A DNA stretch of 64,000 bases from Rubripirellula reticaptiva (GTDB lineage Bacteria > Planctomycetota > Planctomycetia > Pirellulales > Pirellulaceae). Made by a program: the position numbers and the translations under genes. Shown in pieces: positions 45,638 to 53,257 of this stretch (the stretch's first letter is position 1; each line of letters starts with the position of its first letter). The DNA is taken from the NCBI RefSeq assembly GCF_007860175.1, contig NZ_SJPX01000004.1:310001-374000 (forward strand), given 5' to 3'. The notes beneath the pieces are model-generated. The model did no database searches. It was not told the origin of the DNA and saw only the letters and a list, made by a program, of their open reading frames with translations.

Positions 45638-46198
45638 ATGACCCGACCGAAAAAACTGCTGTGGTTACCGATTAGTATCGTCCTGATACTCGGTGGTCTC
45701 ACGCTGCTGACTGGCTCGCCGATTCCGATGTGGCATTTCGAAAAGCTCGAAAGGCCAATCGCCGTCAGGTCTGCAACGCCGACGCATTTGATTCTGCAAA
45801 ATGGTCGTGAGATTACGTTGCCATTGATTGTTGAGTTGCCCAATGACAACCCATTGTTTCAGGCAGCGCTTGCCGATGGCATCGAGATCCAAGAAGACGG
45901 CTCAGCCATCGGACTGATTTGGTTGGATCGAAATTGTGGTAATGATCCCGTTGTGTGGCGGACGATGCGAGTGAATCTCGGTGAACTTGCCGGTGCGTTG
46001 CACCCAGCCGGAATCGACAGTTCGGTCGTTCATCCAGATGCGATAGCGTGGCTGGCGGAATACAAGCGGATCGAATACATCCCATCAAGTCGCAGCCATA
46101 AGAAGAATCACTTGACGCTCTGGGACTGCATCGCCATGCGAGGAGTCCGGGAACAGTTTGAGCATTCGGCCAAAATTGCGCATGCGGACAGTCCATAG
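45638..46198 (+). CDS. Membrane-anchored hypothetical protein
   Basis: 186 residues from ATG 45638, which has GGGAG seven bases upstream; the frame stays open further 5'. One N-terminal transmembrane helix (LLWLPISIVLILGGLTLLTG), then an unrecognised soluble domain (SATPTHLILQNGREITLP ... DCIAMRGVREQFEH). The only plus-strand gene in a minus-strand array, so it may be native or a separate insertion. Confidence 0.55.
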   Translation: MTRPKKLLWLPISIVLILGGLTLLTGSPIPMWHFEKLERPIAVRSATPTHLILQNGREITLPLIVELPNDNPLFQAALADGIEIQEDGSAIGLIWLDRNCGNDPVVWRTMRVNLGELAGALHPAGIDSSVVHPDAIAWLAEYKRIEYIPSSRSHKKNHLTLWDCIAMRGVREQFEHSAKIAHADSP

Positions 46199-46223
46199 AT
46201 TCAGCTTCGACGGGTCGTTGGAT

Positions 46224-46236
46224 TAGCCGGTGTCCG
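46224..46236 (-). repeat. Stop-abutting repeat, CGGACACCGGCTA
   Basis: Not next to a stop; preceded by CCA. Closes a 100-base unit with no long gene that starts at the copy at 46338. Confidence 0.7.
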
Positions 46237-46337
46237 TGGGAAAGAAATGGGCGTCATCCGTGACGCCCGAGCCAACAACACTGCTCACTCTGGAGACCAC
46301 GAGAAATACAGGCGTGGCTGATGTTGGAACACGGGAG
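46237..46337 (-). other. Gene-less unit between two repeat copies, with hairpin
   Basis: Contains a perfect eight-base stem GGGCGTCA / TGACGCCC with loop TCCG (46249-46268). A 25-codon frame from GTG runs through it and ends at the TAA inside the next repeat copy, but it has no ribosome site. It may encode a small RNA or be an eroded gene. Confidence 0.35.
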
Positions 46338-46350
46338 TAGGCGGTGTCCG
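46338..46350 (-). repeat. Stop-abutting repeat, CGGACACCGCCTA
   Basis: Directly follows the TGA of the 94-residue gene. Confidence 0.75.
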
Positions 46351-46635
46351 TCAGTATTCCTCTGGTAGTAATATGCAAGTCGAGGATCGGTCGGCCTCGG
46401 TGATGACGTAGAGCTTCTCACCCTTGGCGGTGTGATAGACGCTCAGGATTCTCTCGCCGTCTTCTAATGCCTGTTCATTGGCTGCTGCGTCATCTTCGCA
46501 AACGTCTCCCCAAGATCCCTGCTGATGATTGCGAAGAAACTTAGCGGCGGTCTCCGACGACTCGGCCAACTTCTCCAGTGCTCCCGGTGTGGCGACAACT
46601 CGGCCAAGATCAAACTTTGGCTCATTTGGTTTCAT
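46351..46635 (-). CDS. Conserved hypothetical protein of mobile elements
   Basis: 94 residues from ATG 46635 (MKPNEPKFDLGRVVATPGALEKL). The ending EKLYVITEADRSSTCILLPEEY and internal GSWGDVCEDDAAANEQAL are very like small proteins seen on plasmids and integrative elements of many phyla. The function is unknown. This is good evidence that the array is of mobile origin. Confidence 0.75.
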   Translation of the reverse strand: MKPNEPKFDLGRVVATPGALEKLAESSETAAKFLRNHQQGSWGDVCEDDAAANEQALEDGERILSVYHTAKGEKLYVITEADRSSTCILLPEEY

Positions 46636-46812
46636 TGGTGCGATCAATCCTGAGTTCCTTTACTGTTTCGCTGATTGCATTCACGGCGAGCTTCACGCCG
46701 CCGTCGTTTTTTGCTGACACGTTTGTAGGTTTCGGTTCTCTCTGAGCGGCCCCGACCATTTCGGGAGCCGCCCATGCCTCGCTTCAGTTTCATCTGGCCT
46801 CCTCGTGTTGAT

Positions 46813-46826
46813 GTAGCTGGTGTCCG
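46813..46826 (-). repeat. Stop-abutting repeat, CGGACACCAGCTAC
   Basis: Directly follows the TAG of the 62-residue acidic protein gene. Confidence 0.8.
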
Positions 46827-47015
46827 CTACCAGTCTTCGCCGCCGTAGTAGCCGAAGTGCTCGTCAGCTTGCTCGAAATCTTCCAGTTCCTGCTGAGCCA
46901 GCGTCTCATCCCACGGTTCGTCGGCGGGATATTCTTCGACGGCTTGTTCATCGAGAATTTCCCCATAGCCGCCGTTGATGTGGTCTTCCATGAATTGGTC
47001 CAGCAAGTCGTCCAT
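46827..47015 (-). CDS. Small acidic hypothetical protein
   Basis: 62 residues from ATG 47015, preceded by GGAGAAAACG. Strongly acidic (MDDLLDQFMEDHINGGYGE ... EDFEQADEHFGYYGGEDW), like DNA-mimic or antirestriction proteins, though this is only a resemblance in charge. A longer frame upstream would translate the repeat itself and is rejected. Confidence 0.6.
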   Translation of the reverse strand: MDDLLDQFMEDHINGGYGEILDEQAVEEYPADEPWDETLAQQELEDFEQADEHFGYYGGEDW

Positions 47016-47051
47016 CGTTTTCTCCAGTGTGAAAGTATTGTTTACACCGAT

Positions 47052-47065
47052 GTAGTTGGTGTCCC
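47052..47065 (-). repeat. Stop-abutting repeat, GGGACACCAACTAC
   Basis: Directly follows the TGA of the 133-residue gene. The first base is G rather than C. Confidence 0.78.
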
Positions 47066-47467
47066 TCAATCACATTCGCACTCGAATTCAGTCGGTGCCA
47101 CGTTTTCATCAGTGATGCAACCGCCTGAGTAGCGGCAAGGGAATGGTGTGGCTGAAACTTCCTGTCCATAAATCATGATGTGGTCAAGATCCAGCACTTG
47201 CCCAGATGGGCCGTAGTGACACGATTCAGGGTCGTAGTCACTCAGGTACTCGTCTTCGACAACGATGTGGTGCCCGTGTTTCTCGTCGTCGGCCAGTTCG
47301 TCGATGGCATCTGACATGCTGTCGGCTTCGACAACGAGGTAGAGCGACGAGTACGATCCGCCTATTTCGATCAGCCACGTCTTGCCGAACCAGCCACCGG
47401 GATTGATAACCGAAATGTCGGAGAGTTCTTGGCCGTGGAAATTGGCACTGGCTTTGACTTGGCACAT
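47066..47467 (-). CDS. Hypothetical protein of mobile elements
   Basis: 133 residues. WFGKTWLIEIGGSYSSLYLVVEADSMSDAIDELADDEKHGHHIVVED suggests a small alpha/beta domain; the C-terminus holds CRYSGGC and ECECD cysteines. No named family. GTGTAAACAA occurs in the leader of this gene and of the next gene downstream. Confidence 0.6.
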   Translation of the reverse strand: MCQVKASANFHGQELSDISVINPGGWFGKTWLIEIGGSYSSLYLVVEADSMSDAIDELADDEKHGHHIVVEDEYLSDYDPESCHYGPSGQVLDLDHIMIYGQEVSATPFPCRYSGGCITDENVAPTEFECECD

Positions 47468-47504
47468 TCTTGATTCCAGCTAGAGGGTGTTGTTTACACT
47501 TTCC

Positions 47505-47517
47505 TAGCCGGTGTCCG
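47505..47517 (-). repeat. Stop-abutting repeat, CGGACACCGGCTA
   Basis: Preceded by TGA, but the frame upstream is closed by TAA six bases earlier; a gene has probably been lost here. Confidence 0.72.
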
Positions 47518-47563
47518 TCACGCTTAGTGAACGGGCGGAATGCGAAGCCGTCGTGGCTAATTC

Positions 47564-47713
47564 ATGAACGATATCCCAAGAGCAATGAACGCTCATTGGC
47601 TCCAGATCGTCGATACATTTTGGCGGCGACAGGCTGGAGCCTTGCAGATAGAAACCGCACTACAACTTTTGGAATGGTGCCAAACATCGCTCAGACAATG
47701 GCAGGCTGACTGA
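47564..47713 (+). CDS. Possible 49-residue protein
   Basis: ATG 47564 to TGA 47713: MNDIPRAMNAHWLQIVDTFW, then an amphipathic helix (ALQIETALQLLEWCQ). Composition is protein-like but no good ribosome site is present and no family is recognised. Confidence 0.3.
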   Translation: MNDIPRAMNAHWLQIVDTFWRRQAGALQIETALQLLEWCQTSLRQWQAD

Positions 47714-48467
47714 ACCAAAGAACCGAAGGATCTTGGTAAATTCGTCCCCCGAAGGGGGCGAATTGTTGGCCTGCCAGTGAGCGAGCGTCAGCGAGTGAAC
47801 AAAGGCCAACAGTACCCGACGTGCAGAAATGCTTGGTAACTGAAGCGACTGAAACTGATCGGCCAGAATGGATGCTGACGAGAGGGCAGATAGAGGTCTG
47901 ACTGCTTCAGAGCGAGAGCGAAAATTTGCGCAGATCTCGCCCGAAAAACAAAAACGCCTAACTAAAAGTTTAGTTTAGTAATACTTAGTCCTATGAAGGT
48001 TAAGTCAAAGTCAGCGTTCGCTACGCTCACTTGCCTTTGACAAATGGACGGCTTCGCCGTCCAATTTACTTTAATTTCTAGGACTTTTTCTGAGTGTCGC
48101 TTTGGCGGCGCAGCGACCCCACGCCGGAACGTGGGAAAAAAATTCGGCGGCGTCCAGCAATGATTTTGATGACGGTGTTTTGCTGGCTTTCACCCATCAC
48201 ACCGGAGAAAGGCGATCATAGATCACGTTAGCAGGCAGTACGTCGTCACCGGACCCGCTCACTTCTCGTATCCCCTGATATTATGCCGCAGGGCTGATCG
48301 CCGAAAAGACTCGGCACGGCTTTCCCATGTTTTTTGCTACGTCGGGACAACGCCAAAGTAAATTTGCTGTAACTGTGTCGGGAGCTTACCGGAAACTGCG
48401 TTATCCGGCAAACATTTTATCATAGTGTCAGCTTTCAATTTTTGGCTCGAAAGTTGGAACATTGTTT
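47714..48467. other. Hairpin-rich non-coding region, candidate origin or transfer site
   Basis: About 750 bases with no credible gene. It holds AATTCG-CCCCC inverted repeat (47739-47764), GTTGGCCT/AGGCCAAC (47765-47810), ACTAAAAGTTTAGT (47961-47974), GTCAAAG/CTTTGAC with an inner AGCG/CGCT stem (48004-48041), GGACGGC/GCCGTCC (48046-48062) and CCCACG/CGTGGG (48118-48135). TGTAACTGTG at 48368 is shared with the structured elements at 58.6 and 59.6 kb. Clusters like this are usual at plasmid origins, but no replication initiator is adjacent. Confidence 0.5.
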
Positions 48468-48480
48468 TAGCTGGTGTCCG
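48468..48480 (-). repeat. Stop-abutting repeat, CGGACACCAGCTA
   Basis: Preceded by TGG, 43 bases after the phosphatase stop and not in its frame. Confidence 0.7.
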
Positions 48481-48523
48481 CCAGAATTAAAGAACCGACG
48501 AAAGATAACATTTGCTCTTTAGA

Positions 48524-49177
48524 CTACTTCCTGAATTCGCCTGACTCGTTGACCTGCCAGACTTCACCTGATTCGACATCGAGTGCTGTTAGCCAGCCAC
48601 CGTCACAGACTCCCGTATCGAGGCAGATCAGGAATTCCAAGTCGAGGATCTCTGACTGTGGTGTATGTCCAACCACGACTGTTTTGCCTGAGCAATGCCG
48701 TGTTGGTGGCACGTAGTCTCGGATCGAAAGCCAGCGAATTGTCTTGTCGTCCAGCTTTTCAAGGGGCACATCGGGTTTGTAGTTGGCATGGAGGAAAATG
48801 TGCGTGTCGTTTTCAAAATACGAATGGCACTCTCTGAGAAACCGAAAATGAGCAGACGGAATCAGATCAAGCTGACTGGTCGATCCATAGGAATCTAGCG
48901 CAGCATCGCCGCCGCAATTCAGCCAGAACTGAAAGTCTGAGCGCCCATCTTTTGCGTGGAGCATCATTTGGTCGTGATTGCCCAGAATTGGGACCAAGCG
49001 GCAGCGGTCGCCTAGTTTCATCAACTGATCGAGGACTCCCTTTGAATCGATTCCTCGGTCAACATAATCGCCCAGCGGAATGATCGTATCTTCGGGTTGC
49101 GGATCAATGACGTTGATCAATGATTCAAGAGCGATTGAACACCCATGAATGTCGCCGATTGCGATGGTTCTGATCAT
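48524..49177 (-). CDS. Metallophosphoesterase, PP2A-like Ser/Thr phosphatase or Ap4A hydrolase type
   Basis: 217 residues from ATG 49177. Metal motifs are IAIGDIHGC (GDxHG), PLGDYVDRG (GDxxDRG), ILGNHDQM (GNHD) and VVVGHTPQ (GH). The size and motifs fit bacterial PrpA/ApaH-like phosphatases. Substrate may be a phosphoprotein or dinucleotide. Unlike its neighbours it has no stop-abutting copy. Confidence 0.88.
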   Translation of the reverse strand: MIRTIAIGDIHGCSIALESLINVIDPQPEDTIIPLGDYVDRGIDSKGVLDQLMKLGDRCRLVPILGNHDQMMLHAKDGRSDFQFWLNCGGDAALDSYGSTSQLDLIPSAHFRFLRECHSYFENDTHIFLHANYKPDVPLEKLDDKTIRWLSIRDYVPPTRHCSGKTVVVGHTPQSEILDLEFLICLDTGVCDGGWLTALDVESGEVWQVNESGEFRK

Positions 49178-49229
49178 TCGGTTTGCTTCCCACTTTTCAA
49201 ATGTTGGCCTGAACGTTGTCACATCAGTT

Positions 49230-49242
49230 TAGCCGGTGTCCG
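49230..49242 (-). repeat. Stop-abutting repeat, CGGACACCGGCTA
   Basis: Directly follows the TGA of the 102-residue gene. Confidence 0.78.
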
Positions 49243-49551
49243 TCAGATCGGAATCACCTCGTATTCGGCAGAGTCGCCACGTTGAATTTGATCGACGGCC
49301 CCAAATGCCGCCATCTCACGTTCGGTGGTGATACGGCACAGGCTGTTAAGCTTGCTGACAAACGCAAGGTTCACTGGGTGGTTGTTTAGGACATCACCAC
49401 GAACGCCTTCCTTGCTCATCGCCAGCAAGTGGCGATGCCATGCCCCAACCACAGCGGTCAGATTCACTGCGGACTGAACAGCGTTGGCGTCACTGGCCGC
49501 ACGTTGCTGAACGGCGTTACTTCCATCTGCGATTGCTTTGGTTGCCTGCAT
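49243..49551 (-). CDS. Hypothetical protein
   Basis: 102 residues from ATG 49551 with GGAGAACA upstream. Mostly helical (AVNLTAVVGAWHRHLLAMSKEGVRGD); no family recognised. Flanked by repeat copies on both sides. Its leader can fold (CTGAGACAACGGGGTCTCAG). Confidence 0.55.
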   Translation of the reverse strand: MQATKAIADGSNAVQQRAASDANAVQSAVNLTAVVGAWHRHLLAMSKEGVRGDVLNNHPVNLAFVSKLNSLCRITTEREMAAFGAVDQIQRGDSAEYEVIPI

Positions 49552-49603
49552 CTTGTTCTCCAGCTTGAGGTATCGCTGAGACCCCGTTGTCTCAGTGAGT
49601 CTG

Positions 49604-49616
49604 TAACCGGTGTCCG
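49604..49616 (-). repeat. Stop-abutting repeat, CGGACACCGGTTA
   Basis: Directly follows the TAA of the ATPase gene. Confidence 0.78.
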
Positions 49617-50507
49617 TTAGCTTCCGCTCCTATTCCGGTTTAGTGCCCGGTAGAACGTTGCCCTCGACTTCTTCGTTTTGTCGCAGAAGTATCGTTGTTG
49701 ATCACTCACCGAATCAGGAAACTTATCTTGAGCTTCCAAAAGCAGTCGCTCTTGCTGCTCGTGGTTGCTCAAGCGTTTCGTTGCCGAGACTGGTCGCCCG
49801 AGGTTTTGCATTTGAGCAAGCACAACAGGACGCCAGTCAGTGCCGTTCTCGCTGCAAAATTTGTAAATGCGAATTGCTGGTGTCAGAAGACGCATTGAAA
49901 GCTGTTTTTCATCGCCGTGTTCCTCGATGAAATCTACGATCTCTTCGGCGGCTTCTGATGGGCAACCGGGATAGCCGTTCTCTGTCATCGCTCGGAATTG
50001 TTCGATGATTTCGGCATTGCTCAAATCCATTCGGTAGACCAAACACCGTGAAACTACGGCATCGAAAATCGGGCACTTCTTGGGCACTTTGTTTGCACAA
50101 AAGATGAACCGAGAAGTTGTCTCGAAACGTCCCGGAAGGTCCGAGGGCAAGGTGCTGCTGTTGTAGGTCACCAACCGATTCGGTTGTCCAAACAACGCAC
50201 TGCGGAGAATGCCCAAGGCTGGACCGGATTTGTACAGTTCATCGCAATCGTCGATGTAAATCACTTTGTCGTTTTGCGAGTTCTGGTACAGGACTCGGTA
50301 AAGCTGAAGCGGAGTGCAGTGGCTATTGTAGGTTTCTACATCCTGTCCCTCGTCACGGAGAACGTTGGTGATCGTTCGTGATTTGCCCGTGCCGCCCTGC
50401 GAAATCACGAACAGAGCGTGGTACTGGCTCTGGGCGATCATCCGAACCATGTTCGCCAGATGGCCTTGCTTCTCTTCGACTCGTGTTTGGGGGCGTTCGA
50501 CTTGCAT
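49617..50507 (-). CDS. AAA+-like P-loop ATPase of plasmid type
   Basis: 296 residues from ATG 50507; a longer frame would translate a repeat copy. Walker A ISQGGTGKSRT, Walker B KVIYIDDCDELYK, then RFIFCANKVPKKCP (sensor 1 Asn) and ETTSRF. The C-terminal part may bind DNA. Similar ATPases occur on plasmids and phages without a settled role. Its leader contains a perfect palindrome, CCAACTCCAA and TTGGAGTTGG (50540-50562). Confidence 0.72.
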   Translation of the reverse strand: MQVERPQTRVEEKQGHLANMVRMIAQSQYHALFVISQGGTGKSRTITNVLRDEGQDVETYNSHCTPLQLYRVLYQNSQNDKVIYIDDCDELYKSGPALGILRSALFGQPNRLVTYNSSTLPSDLPGRFETTSRFIFCANKVPKKCPIFDAVVSRCLVYRMDLSNAEIIEQFRAMTENGYPGCPSEAAEEIVDFIEEHGDEKQLSMRLLTPAIRIYKFCSENGTDWRPVVLAQMQNLGRPVSATKRLSNHEQQERLLLEAQDKFPDSVSDQQRYFCDKTKKSRATFYRALNRNRSGS

Positions 50508-50539
50508 TTCAAGCTCTCTCTGGAGACGTTGATTTGGAG

Positions 50540-50562
50540 CCAACTCCAAAAGTTGGAGTTGG
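50540..50562. promoter_or_regulatory. Palindrome in the leader of the ATPase gene
   Basis: CCAACTCCAA, three-base loop, TTGGAGTTGG. Seventeen of these bases (TCCAAAAGTTGGAGTTG) recur at 50913-50929, at the same place in the leader of the preceding gene. Confidence 0.55.
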
Positions 50563-50579
50563 AATTCACTGACAGTGAT

Positions 50580-50593
50580 GTAGTTGGTGTCCG
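50580..50593 (-). repeat. Stop-abutting repeat, CGGACACCAACTAC
   Basis: Directly follows the TAA of the 101-residue gene. Confidence 0.8.
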
Positions 50594-50899
50594 TTATTCG
50601 AGCCACACCTTGTGGAAACCTTCACGGTCGATCCAATAACCGAAACCGCCGTTGTCGCACGTGTTGTTCTGCTCGATCAGTTCAAAGGCTCTATCCGCCA
50701 GCACATCATTGGGCAGTTCTTCGATTCGGCTTCGCTCAGCATCGGCTGCACGCTTGGCGTGCTCAATTTCACCCTTCTCGTAAACCGCCTCGAACTTGTC
50801 GTCAGTGATCGCTGCGATAAGGTTTTCACGATTCCAGTCGTCGAGCTTCTCACGAATCTCTGACCAGCCTTCTGCTGTGATTGAAACTTCCCACGCCAT
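50594..50899 (-). CDS. Hypothetical protein
   Basis: 101 residues from ATG 50899 (MAWEVSITAEGWSEIREKL). Charged, helical (EIEHAKRAADAERSRIEELP) with a glycine-rich GGFGYWIDREGFHKVWLE end. Not recognised; similar-looking proteins occur on plasmids. Leader carries TCCAAAAGTTGGAGTTG. Confidence 0.55.
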   Translation of the reverse strand: MAWEVSITAEGWSEIREKLDDWNRENLIAAITDDKFEAVYEKGEIEHAKRAADAERSRIEELPNDVLADRAFELIEQNNTCDNGGFGYWIDREGFHKVWLE

Positions 50900-50944
50900 C
50901 GTCGGCTCCCGTTCCAAAAGTTGGAGTTGTTTGCTTCTGATGGC

Positions 50945-50958
50945 GTAGTTGGTGTCCG
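50945..50958 (-). repeat. Stop-abutting repeat, CGGACACCAACTAC
   Basis: Directly follows the TAG of the 138-residue gene. Confidence 0.8.
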
Positions 50959-51375
50959 CTACTCCAATCCCATGGCCTCACGTCCGACATAAGTCCCACA
51001 GTCGTCGATGCCCAGAACCATAAGGATGGAGCTTTGCAGTGACGTGGCGGCGTCCCAGAGTTCATCAGCCGAGTGATCGTCGGTCGCTTTGAATTCAGTG
51101 TCGCCAAGCCGTCGCAGCAGCACGCAGAGCGATTGCGGCGATACTTCGCAGTAGCCGTTGTCGAAGATGTCCGTTCCCTTGATGAAGCAGGCTTCAAGGT
51201 ATGCGTCAATGCCTTGGTTCACACATTGAGCAATCGCCGCCCATTCAGCCTTACAGCGAATTGTCATGGTGAATGGATCGCTGTCAGTGGCTTCGATGGC
51301 CTTCAGGACAGTTGAGTACGGAACGCCTACAAGCTGGCAGTTGGTGATCGTGTTTTCAATTTCGACTTCGGACAT
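50959..51375 (-). CDS. Hypothetical protein
   Basis: 138 residues with GGAGAAAACC before ATG. CEVSPQSLCVLLRRLG and LWDAATSLQSSILMVLGIDD suggest a compact alpha/beta protein; no family named. Same leader and spacing style as its neighbours. Confidence 0.55.
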   Translation of the reverse strand: MSEVEIENTITNCQLVGVPYSTVLKAIEATDSDPFTMTIRCKAEWAAIAQCVNQGIDAYLEACFIKGTDIFDNGYCEVSPQSLCVLLRRLGDTEFKATDDHSADELWDAATSLQSSILMVLGIDDCGTYVGREAMGLE

Positions 51376-51411
51376 GGTTTTCTCCGTCAGGTTTTGGTTG
51401 TGTCTGACGAA

Positions 51412-51425
51412 GTAGTTGGTGTCCG
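51412..51425 (-). repeat. Stop-abutting repeat, CGGACACCAACTAC
   Basis: Directly follows the TAA of the 114-residue gene. Confidence 0.8.
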
Positions 51426-51770
51426 TTATTCATCGCCCAGAAGATCTTTGACCTTTCCGATCACGTCCTGCTCAAAAGCATCTGACGCAAACACGGCGAA
51501 CGGGAAGTCGTCCGTGCTGGCGTAGTTGTCTTTGTGCGTCCCGTTGAAGAAGGCTGCACATGGATGTGCGGAGTACAGCAACGTGTGAATCTGGAGTTCG
51601 CTGTTGATCACATAGTCATGCAACTCAATCTGCTCATTGACCAACTGCTGCAAGCTTTCATCTCGATTGGTGTCGTCGGCTTCAAGCTCGGCGATGATGT
51701 TCTCGGCAACGTCAGCGATTGCTTGACGATAGTTGTCGAGTTGTTCTTGAGTTTGCTGGTCACGTGCCAT
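51426..51770 (-). CDS. Hypothetical protein
   Basis: 114 residues, GGAGAACAAGCAG before ATG. Helical and acidic N-terminus (QEQLDNYRQAIADVAENIIAELEADDTNRDE); no named family. Followed upstream by a 210-base spacer to the ArdC gene end. Confidence 0.55.
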   Translation of the reverse strand: MARDQQTQEQLDNYRQAIADVAENIIAELEADDTNRDESLQQLVNEQIELHDYVINSELQIHTLLYSAHPCAAFFNGTHKDNYASTDDFPFAVFASDAFEQDVIGKVKDLLGDE

Positions 51771-51980
51771 CTGCTTGTTCTCCGAAAGGCGAGTTAAAAA
51801 GCCGATTGGGACGCATCACTGATCGTTCGGCGGCTTGAGGCTTCGCATTGGCAGTGATTCCTGATGGTTGCTGCGCAGTCCAATCCATCAGGTTCGTGCT
51901 GCATGATTGGCGTCAAAGCCAAGCGGCGATTCGATCAGTGAAGGCGTCCTTCTCGGTGTGTCCCGACCGGAACGCCCCTT

Positions 51981-51993
51981 TAGCTGGTGTCCG
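51981..51993 (-). repeat. Stop-abutting repeat, CGGACACCAGCTA, 45 bases after the ArdC stop
   Basis: Preceded by TAG (51994-51996), which is in frame with the ardC-like gene 15 codons beyond its present TGA stop. Confidence 0.75.
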
Positions 51994-52038
51994 CTAGGTA
52001 AAGCAGCGACTCCATTCGCTGCCTTCCCGACACAACCA

Positions 52039-52932
52039 TCAAACGATGATGGCTGGTTCTCGTTCCTCGACTCGCTTCGTGCTGCAATCCATTAAGAAGG
52101 CGACTGCTTTGCTGGCCTGAGAAGATGCTTTGAAGATGAACTTTTCATCTTCCATGCCCTTGAGCCAGTGCTTCAGGTAAGCGGCGTGATTGTCGAGGCT
52201 GCTCGTGACAGGCAAGCCAAGCTCGGCCATCATGAAACATGCCCCCATCTCGGCAATCAGTTCACCCATCGCATAGCCTTCGTTCTTGCGATCCCAGTTC
52301 AGACGACTTTCGTGCTCGGTGTAGTGGATGTGCTCATGAAAGCAGGTCTCGTAAAATGCCTCGGGTGAACTGAAACGAGTGCGGTGAGGCAATTGAATGT
52401 AGTCGCCCTGCGGAGTGTAGAACGCTTGATTGCCGCCGTAGCGAATGTCAGCACCGATGTCGTCGATCAGTTGATCGGCGTGTTCGTAGCTCTCAAAAGG
52501 CACTTGGGCTTCAACTTCTTCACTGACTTGAAATTGCTCAAGCGTTGTCTGGTCGGCGTTGAAAACTCGGAAGCTTCGCATGACGAAAAATGAATCGTCA
52601 ACTTCCTTGCCAGCATCGTTGACCTTGGTTCGTTCAACAGGTCGATACAGAACAACCGTCGTGGACTTGGAACCCCTCAAGACGCTGCCGCCCTGTTGCT
52701 TAATTTGATTGAACGTGGCCCACCATCTTGAGTGAAAGTTGTTCTTCATTGCTGAGCACATCAAGATCAACTGGTTTATTCCTCGATATGGCCTACCGCC
52801 CGACGACAAGCTGGTGTGAAGACCGGGACTGTTTGGATCGCAGGACCAACTTTTTCGCCAAGGTGGCAAACCGCCAGCGGTCAGGGCTTCGATGATGGTG
52901 GCAGTGATTTCGGTGTGAAGTGAAGTGGACAT
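52039..52932 (-). CDS. ArdC-type antirestriction/ssDNA-binding zincin protein
   Basis: 297 residues from ATG 52932. The ArdC N-terminal domain is evident in LPPWRKSWS, RPYRGINQLIL, WWATFNQIKQQGGSVLRGSKSTTVVLY. The C-terminal metallopeptidase-like domain has the zinc motif CFHEHIHYTEHESRLNW and FGMGELIAEMGACFMM-like second part (YAMGELIAEMGACF). ArdC protects incoming plasmid DNA from restriction. The current TGA is followed by 14 sense codons to a TAG that abuts a repeat copy, suggesting a shortened C-terminus. Confidence 0.88.
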   Translation of the reverse strand: MSTSLHTEITATIIEALTAGGLPPWRKSWSCDPNSPGLHTSLSSGGRPYRGINQLILMCSAMKNNFHSRWWATFNQIKQQGGSVLRGSKSTTVVLYRPVERTKVNDAGKEVDDSFFVMRSFRVFNADQTTLEQFQVSEEVEAQVPFESYEHADQLIDDIGADIRYGGNQAFYTPQGDYIQLPHRTRFSSPEAFYETCFHEHIHYTEHESRLNWDRKNEGYAMGELIAEMGACFMMAELGLPVTSSLDNHAAYLKHWLKGMEDEKFIFKASSQASKAVAFLMDCSTKRVEEREPAIIV

Positions 52933-52967
52933 CGGCGGCTCCAAGTGAGTGGGTTGGTGATGCCGAT

Positions 52968-52981
52968 GTAGTTGGTGTCCG
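52968..52981 (-). repeat. Stop-abutting repeat upstream of the ArdC gene
   Basis: CGGACACCAACTAC preceded by TAA. The frame ending there is open for about 55 codons upstream to 53150 without an ATG except ten codons before the stop. Confidence 0.75.
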
Positions 52982-53152
52982 TTATTTCAAAGGGGGCTTG
53001 TCTGGCTTTCTCATGGGAACTGAGACACGAGTTTCAAATTGGCTTGTCGCATTGTTCGTTCTCAAATTGGCGAGACAGAAAAAGCGGTCACCAATTGGTG
53101 ATGACTGAGTGATTTGCCGTGCCGTTTGACTTTGTTGGTTTTCAAGTCTCAA
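52982..53152 (-). pseudogene. Short open frame ending at a repeat copy, probable gene remnant
   Basis: An open frame of about 55 codons ending KPDKPPLK-TAA exactly at the repeat. It lacks an ATG start apart from the last ten codons; TTG is possible. The composition is not convincingly protein-like. Listed because the end position follows the rule seen for real genes. Confidence 0.25.
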
Positions 53153-53210
53153 TTTTCATTCGTCTCGGAGTCTGTTGGTCGATGGATCGTTCCCGGTCTC
53201 ATCAACACAA

Positions 53211-53223
53211 TGGACACCGGCTA
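53211..53223 (+). repeat. Stop-abutting repeat variant, TGGACACCGGCTA
   Basis: Plus-strand copy 35 bases before the DUF1963 gene; no stop precedes it. Marks the point where the array changes strand. Confidence 0.65.
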
Positions 53224-53257
53224 AAATGGTGCGACAACACAAGTCAAGGAGAGGGCC

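Noticed and set aside
46827-47069. Longer acidic protein beginning MRDTNYIG
   Set aside because: It would translate the repeat; ATG 47015 has a strong ribosome site.
49617-50606. Longer ATPase beginning MARITDTNY
   Set aside because: This start would translate through a repeat copy and the whole leader; ATG 50507 gives a protein starting where the array leader pattern predicts.
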